Shown: piece by piece, positions 13,894-18,143 of the stretch
How the letters are laid out: each line of letters starts with the position of its first letter
How positions within the stretch are numbered: the stretch's first letter is position 1
DNA from: Nitrospirae bacterium RIFCSPHIGHO2_01_FULL_66_17
GTDB taxonomy: Bacteria; Nitrospirota; Nitrospiria; 2-01-FULL-66-17
Direction of reading: 5' to 3'
Assembly (NCBI GenBank): GCA_001803875.1
Contig: MHEO01000002.1
Coordinates: 35,361-53,503, forward strand
Length of the DNA: 18,143 nucleotides
Notes under the pieces: model-generated
The model's input: the letters and a program-made list of their open reading frames with translations, nothing else
Told to the model about the DNA's origin: nothing
The model's database searches: none
Made by a program: the position numbers and the translations under genes

Positions 13894-14174
13894 ATGCGGT
13901 GTCCCACGTGTGATTGGACCACGGTGTCGTACGAGATGGAGACGCGTGAGTGGCGGTGCAAGCGGTGCCGGGCGGTGGTGACGGAGGGCGCACGGCCGGG
14001 ACGGTCGCTCGGCGCGAGTGGTCAGCCGTCGGCTCCGCCCCCGCCCGGTCGGCGTCGGGATCGGCGCGCACGGCCAAGGGCGCGGCGAAGCCCGCCGCGA
14101 AGCCCTCCGTCAAGAAGACGTCTGCACGCCCGAAGGCTAAAGCCGGGGCCAAACCGGCGCGGCGGGGACGATGA
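13894..14174 (+). CDS. Zinc-ribbon protein with Ala/Lys tail, apparent frameshift
   Basis: The ATG at 13894, after a G-rich ribosome site, opens a short zinc ribbon with C3/C6 (MRCPTCDW) and C22/C25 (WRCKRCRAVV). In that frame the protein then turns into Arg/Pro-rich low-quality sequence and runs 83 bases into the next gene. The neighbouring frame instead gives a sensible Ala/Lys tail (AAKPSVKKTSARPKAKAGAK) ending in TGA at 14172-14174, overlapping the next ATG as ATGA. The span of 281 bases is one short of a multiple of three, so restoring one base gives a 93-residue protein. The change probably lies in the GC-rich stretch near 14031-14050. A sequencing error, a real mutation or programmed -1 frameshifting are all possible. 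Confidence 0.6.
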
Positions 14175-14521
14175 CGCCCGTCACGATTTATTACAACCCC
14201 AAGTGCGGCACGTGTCGAAAGACCCTGGACCGCATCCGCGCGAAGAGCATTGAACCGACGATCGTGGAGTACCTCAAGGATCCGCCGTCGGCGGCCGACC
14301 TGGAGAAGCTGCTCGCGTTATTGGGCATGGAGCCCCGCGACCTGATGCGGACGAAGGAACCTCTCTACGCCGAGCGCGGGCTCGACAACCCCGCGCTCAC
14401 CCGCCGGCAACTCATCCAGGCGATGGTCGCCTTTCCGATTGTGATTCAGCGGCCCATCGTGGTGGCGGGAGGGAAGGCCATCGTGGCCCGGCCGCCAGAA
14501 CGCGTCGACGAGCTCCTCTAG
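14171..14521 (+). CDS. ArsC-family reductase
   Basis: A 116-residue thioredoxin-fold protein of the glutaredoxin-dependent arsenate reductase (ArsC/Spx-like) family. The active-site loop is N9-P-K-C12-G-T-C15-R16, where the first Cys corresponds to the catalytic cysteine of R773 ArsC (NPACGTSR); the second Cys replaces the usual Ser and makes a CxxC. The Arg positions needed for oxyanion handling have counterparts in LMRTKE, IQRPIVV and VARPPER. The length is slightly shorter than R773 ArsC (141). Its ATG overlaps the preceding stop as ATGA, showing translational coupling. No arsR, arsB or acr3 gene is nearby, so the true substrate may be another thiol or oxyanion reaction. Its TAG stop is the first three bases of the 128-bp repeat. 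Confidence 0.87.
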   Translation: MTPVTIYYNPKCGTCRKTLDRIRAKSIEPTIVEYLKDPPSAADLEKLLALLGMEPRDLMRTKEPLYAERGLDNPALTRRQLIQAMVAFPIVIQRPIVVAGGKAIVARPPERVDELL

Positions 14522-14646
14522 ACGCCTGTCCATGATGGGCCATCTGTGGCGTTGTCGGTCGGCCTCGCGTGCTCACGTACGACTCAGTACGCTCCGCGCG
14601 CGAGGCCTCCCTCCGCCTTGCATCTGATCCATCCTGAACAGGCTCC
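14519..14646 (+). repeat. 128-bp structured repeat, copy 1
   Basis: The first of two copies in this window; the other (15865-15992) is inverted. By hand alignment they differ at about 15 of 128 positions with no indels. The ends form an imperfect terminal inverted repeat (GCCTGTCCA / TGAACAGGC). The centre is a long hairpin with 9-bp arms GGCCTCGCG (14561-14569) and CGCGAGGCC (14599-14607), and inner arms GTAC/GTAC. It begins exactly on the TAG stop of the ArsC-family gene and lies between convergent genes. It encodes no credible protein. It resembles a MITE or BIME-type element and could be mobilised in trans. Confidence 0.85.
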
Positions 14647-14667
14647 CCTGCTGGGTACGCAGGGAAA

Positions 14668-14695
14668 AAAGGGACGGTCGTGTGACCGTCCCTTT
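14668..14695 (-). terminator. Rho-independent terminator of the PuuD-like gene
   Basis: A 12-bp perfect stem (AAAGGGACGGTC / GACCGTCCCTTT) with a 4-base loop. Read on the minus strand it lies 18 bases after the stop of the gene ending at 14714 and is followed by a run of six T. On the plus strand it may also stop readthrough from the ArsC-family gene. Confidence 0.85.
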
Positions 14696-14713
14696 GAAGA
14701 CATCGGTCTGAGG

Positions 14714-15205
14714 TCAGTTGAACAAGGCGAGGCCGTGGCCGGAGGCGGCCATGAAGAAGAGCATCGGGATCGAGAGCACGGTGTTGGTGCGGGAGGCCAG
14801 GAACGCGCGGCGCGCGCAAATCTTCTTCTCGTCCGCCGAGGCCGGGACGAGGCCGAGGACGCGTTTCTGGTTGGGCCAGATGATCCCCCACACGTTGAGG
14901 AGCATGATTGTGCCCAGCCACGCGCCCATGCCGATGATGGCGTACTGGCCCTTGAGCATGAAGGCGTCGCCGAAGTGGGCGCCCAGGAGCGCCGCGCCGA
15001 ACAGCCACGTGGCGAGCGCGGCCCAGCGAAACCAGTTGAGCGCCCTCGGCACGAGGTGCTTGAAGGCCTCGGTCTTCCCCTCCGCCGAGACGGCCTTCAG
15101 GAACGGCACCTGGACGAAGTTGAAGTAGTACAACAAGCCGATCCAGACGATGCCGGCCAACAAATGGCCCCACCGGAAGAACAACGCGATATTGGATCCC
15201 TCCAT
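14714..15205 (-). CDS. Short PuuD/urate-oxidase-N-like membrane protein
   Basis: A 163-residue integral membrane protein with four hydrophobic segments (about residues 8-36, 55-78, 88-112 and 140-160). The opening WGHLLAGIVWIGLLYYFNF is typical of the membrane domain of PuuD-type urate oxidases (urate oxidase N-terminal family), but only about half of that domain is present and there is no cytochrome c domain. His residues within or beside the helices (H14 in WGHLLAG, the His in GAHFGD, and the His in ASGHGLA) could bind heme. The ribosome site is a G-run 8 bases before ATG 15205. A 30-codon membrane-peptide gene ends 16 bases upstream and a clear terminator follows. Urate oxidation itself is not implied; an electron-transfer role is a guess. 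Confidence 0.8.
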   Translation of the reverse strand: MEGSNIALFFRWGHLLAGIVWIGLLYYFNFVQVPFLKAVSAEGKTEAFKHLVPRALNWFRWAALATWLFGAALLGAHFGDAFMLKGQYAIIGMGAWLGTIMLLNVWGIIWPNQKRVLGLVPASADEKKICARRAFLASRTNTVLSIPMLFFMAASGHGLALFN

Positions 15206-15221
15206 GAGATGTCCCCCCTGG

Positions 15222-15314
15222 TTAGACGAGCGCGTTGATGAACGCGTACAGAACGGCCGTGAGCACGAATCCCGAGATGATCGTGCCCCAAATGGAGTCC
15301 AATGGGTTGGTCAT
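15222..15314 (-). CDS. 30-residue single-span membrane peptide
   Basis: A very small gene, beginning MTNPLDSIWGTIISGF and continuing with hydrophobic residues to ALYAFINALV-like end (exact last residues AFINALV). One transmembrane helix fills residues about 8-29. It is supported by a strong ribosome site GGGAGGAG a few bases before the ATG, a good promoter (TTGACA-18-TATCAT) upstream, and close spacing (16 bases) to the PuuD-like membrane protein that follows. Such peptides often are accessory subunits of heme or oxidase complexes, so it may be a small partner of that protein. I do not recognise a named family. Confidence 0.75.
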   Translation of the reverse strand: MTNPLDSIWGTIISGFVLTAVLYAFINALV

Positions 15315-15372
15315 ACGCTCCTCCCTGATGGAATGTGTGCCGACTCGGTGACGCCAGCAAAAAACCGCGGCT

Positions 15373-15402
15373 ATGATAGTCGGCGGCCGTGCCCGCTGTC
15401 AA
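15373..15402 (-). promoter_or_regulatory. Promoter of the membrane-peptide/PuuD-like unit
   Basis: On the minus strand: TTGACA (15402-15397), an 18-base spacer and TATCAT (15378-15373). The predicted transcript starts near 15366, leaving about 50 bases of leader before the ATG at 15314. Confidence 0.75.
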
Positions 15403-15499
15403 TGAGCGGGATATCGACGTCCGCGCACGGGGTGCTTGAATCGGATCGGCATCTTATGGCACCATACCGCCTCAGTCATCGGTGAAGCGGGAGGTCGTG

Positions 15500-15856
15500 A
15501 TGTTGGTGCCGCGTCGATTGGTGGGGACGGTCCACGTGTTTCAGGGACCGGCGAAGAGCAATCCCGTCGCGCTGTATGCCCGAAAGGACGGGGAGGCATA
15601 CCGGATCGCCGCGGTGGTGGAACCGTGGACCACCGTCGTCGGAAATGGTCCGACGATCAACAAGGCGGCGGGGGATTTCGAGATCAAATGGAAGGCGCAG
15701 CCGATCCCCGCCGATCAGTACACGGGGCCGCATTGGGAAGAGGGGATCAAAGCCGAGAAACCCCCGGCGCCGCCGAAGCCCGCCGCTGCCGCAGCGACTC
15801 CCGCTCAGCCGACGCCGCTCGCGGGAGCGGGGGATGCCTCAACGGTTGGTGGATGA
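15500..15856 (+). CDS. Hypothetical protein with Pro/Ala-rich tail
   Basis: A 118-residue protein starting MLVPRRLVGTVHVFQGP. Residues 1-85 are beta-rich with aromatic and charged positions (EPWTTVVGNGPTINKAAGDF; WKAQPIPADQYTGPHWEEG), and the last ~30 residues are a low-complexity Pro/Ala tail (PPAPPKPAAAAATPAQPTP). The start is ATG 15500 because GGGAGG lies 5 bases upstream; a GTG in frame at 15482 lacks such a site. No signal peptide or membrane span is seen and no family is recognised. It ends 8 bases before copy 2 of the 128-bp repeat and is convergent with bolA. Confidence 0.7.
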   Translation: MLVPRRLVGTVHVFQGPAKSNPVALYARKDGEAYRIAAVVEPWTTVVGNGPTINKAAGDFEIKWKAQPIPADQYTGPHWEEGIKAEKPPAPPKPAAAAATPAQPTPLAGAGDASTVGG

Positions 15857-15864
15857 CGGGTGCA

Positions 15865-15992
15865 GGAGCCTGTTCAGGAATGGTCAGATGCAAGGCGGAA
15901 GGAGGCCTTGCGCGCGGAGCGTACTGGGTCGTACGTGAGCACGCAAGGCTGACTGACAACGCAGCAGATGGCCGTTCATGGACAGGCTCCTA
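15865..15992 (-). repeat. 128-bp structured repeat, copy 2 (inverted)
   Basis: Inverted relative to copy 1 at 14519-14646, with the same length and about 88% identity by eye. Terminal inverted repeats are clearer here: AGGAGCCTGTTCA (from 15864) and TGGACAGGCTCCT (to 15991). The central hairpin arms are GGCCTTGCG (15904-15912) and CGCAAGGCT (15942-15950). Compared with copy 1, an internal C:G pair has become T:A, so pairing is kept. The minus-strand end of the element is the TAG stop of bolA, exactly as copy 1 begins on the TAG of the ArsC-family gene. It fills the gap between convergent genes. Confidence 0.85.
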
Positions 15993-16277
15993 GGGTGTCC
16001 ACTCGCTGGGGGACAGCGTGCGGACCGTCAAGGCGTGGATCTCGCCCTGCATTTCTGACTGCAAGATGCTGAACACGAGGCGGCGCCGATCGAGCGGATT
16101 GAGGCCCTCGAATTTCGGCGAGACGACGACGAGGGTAAAGTGGCCGCCGCCCGCGACCGCCCCGGCGTGTCCCGCGTGTTTCCATGAGTCGTCCTCGACC
16201 TCGACGTGGATCGCGTCCAGGTCGGTTTTTATCTTGCGTTCTATGGCGGTCTTGGTGGCCTGCGATTGTGCGGTCAT
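15990..16277 (-). CDS. bolA: BolA family protein
   Basis: A 95-residue BolA-like protein. Family hallmarks run through it: helix ERKIKTDLDAIHVEVEDDSW, the HAGHAG turn, GGGHFTLVVVSPKFEG, DRRRLVFSIL and the C-terminal signature GEIHALTVRTLSP. BolA proteins pair with monothiol glutaredoxins and bind Fe-S clusters in iron and redox homeostasis, and some bind DNA. The invariant C-terminal His (IHAL) and the HAGHAG His are present, as needed for cluster ligation. GGAGA precedes ATG 16277, with a promoter (TTGTCC-17-TATCCT) upstream. No glutaredoxin gene is adjacent. The stop TAG coincides with the end of the 128-bp repeat. Confidence 0.92.
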   Translation of the reverse strand: MTAQSQATKTAIERKIKTDLDAIHVEVEDDSWKHAGHAGAVAGGGHFTLVVVSPKFEGLNPLDRRRLVFSILQSEMQGEIHALTVRTLSPSEWTP

Positions 16278-16306
16278 GAGTGAATCTCCGGGGTGAAGCG
16301 GATGTC

Positions 16307-16335
16307 AGGATACAAAAACCGTCAGGGAAGGACAA
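16307..16335 (-). promoter_or_regulatory. Promoter of bolA
   Basis: On the minus strand: TTGTCC (16335-16330), a 17-base spacer and TATCCT (16312-16307), about 30 bases before the ATG at 16277. Confidence 0.55.
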
Positions 16336-16399
16336 GGGCTCGGGCGCTCGATTTGGCAGCGGCGAGCGCGAACGGGGCTCATAGACAAGGGAGGGAATG

Positions 16400-16558
16400 A
16401 TGCCGGCGACCGAATCGGAATACAAGGGCAATCCCATGATCGTGCTGACGCAGGGTCCGGAGGACAAGTTCCCTTTTCAGTTCGGTCTCAAGAAGGCCAA
16501 GCTGATCCTGGAGCATCTGGACGACATCAAGCAGTTCGTCACGAAGCATTCGAAGTAG
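16400..16558 (+). CDS. 52-residue small protein of unknown function
   Basis: A small soluble protein, starting MPATESEYKGNPMIVLTQGP and ending in an amphipathic Lys-rich helical half (KKAKLILEHLDDIKQFVTKH). Two ATG codons stand in tandem (16397 and 16400); the second is better spaced from the strong ribosome site GGGAGGG. Composition and codon use are those of a real gene, and it lies 18 bases upstream of the YciO-family gene, implying cotranscription. It has no Cys, signal peptide or membrane span. I believe similar short proteins occur in related environmental genomes but can attach no function. Confidence 0.75.
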   Translation: MPATESEYKGNPMIVLTQGPEDKFPFQFGLKKAKLILEHLDDIKQFVTKHSK

Positions 16559-16576
16559 TCCGGGAGCGCCCAGCCG

Positions 16577-17212
16577 ATGAAGCCACACCGCGCCACACGG
16601 CTCTCGATCCATCCCGACAACCCGCAAGGCCGACACATCGCCCGCGCGGTTGAGGCGTTGCGAAACGGCGGGATTGTCGTGTATCCCACCGACACGGTGT
16701 ACGGCCTCGGCTGCGACATCACCCACCGGGATGCGATCGACCGCATCATCCGGCTGAAGGGTCGCGACCCCAAGAAGCCGATGTCGTTCATCTGCGCCGA
16801 CCTGACCCATATCAGTCGATACGCCGCCGTCTCGGATTTCGCCTATAAAATCTTGAAGCGATATCTTCCCGGTCCCTACACCTTCGTCCTGCCTGCGAGC
16901 CGGGAGACTCCCAAGGCTCTCCAGACCACATTGCGGACGGTGGGCATTCGGATTCCCGCCCATCCCGTCCCCACCGCGCTGGTCGCCGGGCTTGGCCAGC
17001 CGCTGCTGAGCACCAGCGCCAATCGGTCCAACGAGCAGACGATCTCGGAACCCGAGGAACTCGAAAGCCGCCTGGGGCACGACGTCGATCTCATCCTGGA
17101 ATGCGGCGCGTTGCCGGTGCTTCCGTCGAGCGTGATCTCGCTCGTGGGCGACCAGGTCACGGTCCTTCGCGAGGGATTGGGCGATCTGTCGCCGTTTCTG
17201 GTGCCCCTGTAG
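16577..17212 (+). CDS. YciO/TsaC-family (Sua5-YrdC) protein
   Basis: A 211-residue protein with the YrdC fold. The nucleotide/RNA-binding patch is present: the Lys/Arg-rich KGRDPKKPMSFI, the entry motif VVYPTDTVYGLGCDI and the STSAN loop (LLSTSANRSN). TsaC makes threonylcarbamoyl-AMP for tRNA t6A37. Segments such as LTHISRYAAVSDFAYKILK, GIRIPAHP and a C-terminal VLREGLGDLSPF follow E. coli YciO closely, so it may be a YciO-type paralogue rather than the main TsaC; the function of YciO is less settled. ATG 16577 follows a GGGAG about 11 bases upstream. It is cotranscribed with the 52-residue gene. Its TAG stop is the left edge of the 29-bp palindromic repeat. Confidence 0.9.
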   Translation: MKPHRATRLSIHPDNPQGRHIARAVEALRNGGIVVYPTDTVYGLGCDITHRDAIDRIIRLKGRDPKKPMSFICADLTHISRYAAVSDFAYKILKRYLPGPYTFVLPASRETPKALQTTLRTVGIRIPAHPVPTALVAGLGQPLLSTSANRSNEQTISEPEELESRLGHDVDLILECGALPVLPSSVISLVGDQVTVLREGLGDLSPFLVPL

Positions 17213-17237
17213 GGGCGGGTTTGAAACCAGCCCCTAC
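17209..17237. repeat. 29-bp palindromic repeat (VGAGFKPAPT type), likely terminator
   Basis: A near-perfect palindrome, GTAGGGGC-G-GGTTT with AAACC-A-GCCCCTAC, one G:A mismatch and a tiny loop. It matches from memory the dispersed repeat seen in many environmental genomes whose translation yields the spurious peptide VGAGFKPAPT. It occupies the whole gap between two convergent genes: the TAG at its left end stops the YciO-family gene, and the TAG at its right end (minus strand) stops malQ. It can act as a bidirectional terminator hairpin although it lacks T-runs. Confidence 0.8.
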
Positions 17238-18143
17238 CCAAGTGCGCGGCCGTGGCGGATCAATAGCTCGCTCAACGTGCGGCCTTTCGCGTCGAGCGGC
17301 GGGCGGCTCAACTCCTCGATCGGGCACGGCAGACGGTAGGTCCAGTTGTGCGGTCCCACGGTCGCGGGAACGTTGATCTGCTCGTCGTGGCCGAAGACGT
17401 CCTGGAGGGGGAGGATCACCAGGCCCGATCCGGAACCGATTAAGCGGTCCAACACCAGCCGGTGCCATTCGTCGGTGAAGAGTCCGGCTTGGTCGGCTTT
17501 CGAACGCCGCACGTCTTCGTAGTCGAACAGTTTTAAGAAGGCCCGTCGTTCGTCGTCCGGCAGCGTCTTCCACCACGTCGAGAGCGTGCCGGTGTCGTGC
17601 GTGCCGGGGGTGGTGAGCGAGACGTACGGATACGACGCCGGATCGCGGTAGATGCCGTCGTCGCGCTCCCATCTGAGCACCTTGTGCCCCGCGATGCCCA
17701 TCCGCGACAGCGTCTCGCGGACGAACGGCGGAATCGTCCCCAGATCTTCGGCCACCGGCAGGCAGTTGCCCGCGCTCTCGGCGATCATGGTGAGAAATTG
17801 CTCACCCCGCCGGATTTGCCGCGGTTCGTCCGGCGGCTCGAAACGGGACGAAGCCTGTTTGGACATGACCCAGACGCGGAAGAAGCCCACGACGTGGTCG
17901 AGCCGAAGCAGGTCGAACCACGCCCGAGCCGCCCGAACTCGAAGCGTCCACCAGGGAAACCCCGCCGCCTCCATGACCGACCATCGAAAGAGCGGCAACC
18001 CCCAATCCTGTTCGGGGTTGACGGGATCGGCCGGCGCGCCGACGGTCTGGCTCGTGTCGAATTCGTCGAGACGACTCCACACGTCCGCGCTGTCACGGCT
18101 GACCAGGAACGGGAGGTCCCCCATGAGGCGGATGCCTCGTTGT
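17234..18143 (-). CDS. malQ: 4-alpha-glucanotransferase, C-terminal part (cut by window edge)
   Basis: About 302 C-terminal residues of a GH77 amylomaltase that transfers alpha-1,4-glucan chains in maltodextrin and glycogen metabolism. The frame is open to the window edge, with RGIRLMGDLPFLVSRDSADV at the visible start, so the ATG at 18124 is internal. Conserved blocks are WGLPLFRW, LDHVVGFFRVW with the candidate nucleophile Asp, VAEDLGTIPP with the acid/base Glu, TPGTHDTGTLSTWW with the third carboxylate, and VILPLQDVFGHDEQINVPAT. The C-terminal end is complete; about 200 N-terminal residues are missing. The TAG stop is formed by the right edge of the 29-bp palindromic repeat. It is convergent with the YciO-family gene. 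Confidence 0.93.
   Translation of the reverse strand, partial: QRGIRLMGDLPFLVSRDSADVWSRLDEFDTSQTVGAPADPVNPEQDWGLPLFRWSVMEAAGFPWWTLRVRAARAWFDLLRLDHVVGFFRVWVMSKQASSRFEPPDEPRQIRRGEQFLTMIAESAGNCLPVAEDLGTIPPFVRETLSRMGIAGHKVLRWERDDGIYRDPASYPYVSLTTPGTHDTGTLSTWWKTLPDDERRAFLKLFDYEDVRRSKADQAGLFTDEWHRLVLDRLIGSGSGLVILPLQDVFGHDEQINVPATVGPHNWTYRLPCPIEELSRPPLDAKGRTLSELLIRHGRALG

Noticed and set aside
14546..15238. 230-codon plus-strand frame starting inside the 128-bp repeat
   Set aside because: Its start is repeat translation (similar peptides appear from the second copy) and the rest is antisense to the PuuD-like gene.
14519..15992. Composite transposon: inverted 128-bp repeats flanking cargo genes
   Set aside because: The repeats sit at gene ends, point to small-element insertion and enclose ordinary genes without a transposase; independent insertions are simpler.

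Overview
The window is a densely packed stretch of chromosome from a very GC-rich, Gram-negative-type bacterium. Several products carry export or lipoprotein signals, there is a periplasmic cupredoxin/FTR1 iron system, and TTGA(C/A)-17/18-TANNNT promoters stand out clearly against the GC-rich background. The two repeat families look like ones I associate, from memory only, with Nitrospirota and similar environmental lineages, so I place the organism no more precisely than that. No rRNA, tRNA, CRISPR array, prophage or transposase gene is visible.

Layout. 63-3698 (+): a coiled-coil/C4 zinc-ribbon protein, a large lipoprotein with a zinc-protease signature, and a GAF-GAF-ANTAR sensory regulator with its own, apparently leaderless, promoter. 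3747-3932 (-): a small basic protein. 4148-6251 (+): a tight four-gene iron operon, fur / cupredoxin / FTR1 permease / cupredoxin. 6315-8048 (+): NAD+ synthetase with its own promoter. 8049-8349: a gene-free gap with a short GGGATCAG repeat cluster. 8350-8619 (+): a small, apparently leaderless orphan gene.

8603-13092 (-): a three-gene unit transcribed leftward, Cu+-type P-ATPase (YHS and heavy-metal-binding N-terminus), thioredoxin-TPR chaperone (CnoX/YbbN type) and a secreted PQQ-type sugar dehydrogenase. A divergent promoter pair with identical -10/discriminator 10-mers separates it from 13204-14521 (+): a DUF3386-like protein, a zinc-ribbon gene with an apparent one-base frameshift, and an ArsC-family reductase.

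14519-17237 holds small genes and repeats: a short PuuD/urate-oxidase-N-like membrane protein preceded by a 30-residue membrane peptide gene (-), an alanine/proline-tailed orphan (+), BolA (-), a 52-residue conserved-looking small protein and a YciO/TsaC-family protein (+). The last gene, 17234-18143 (-), is the C-terminal part of a 4-alpha-glucanotransferase cut by the window edge. Two inverted copies of a 128-bp structured repeat and one 29-bp palindromic repeat lie exactly in the convergent intergenic gaps here, and their TAG ends coincide with the stop codons of four neighbouring genes.

Themes: iron (Fur/FTR1/cupredoxins) and copper/redox homeostasis (Cu-ATPase, thioredoxin-TPR, ArsC family, BolA). 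The most unusual signals are the stop-codon-abutting repeats, the leaderless promoters, the small genes and the paired cupredoxins.
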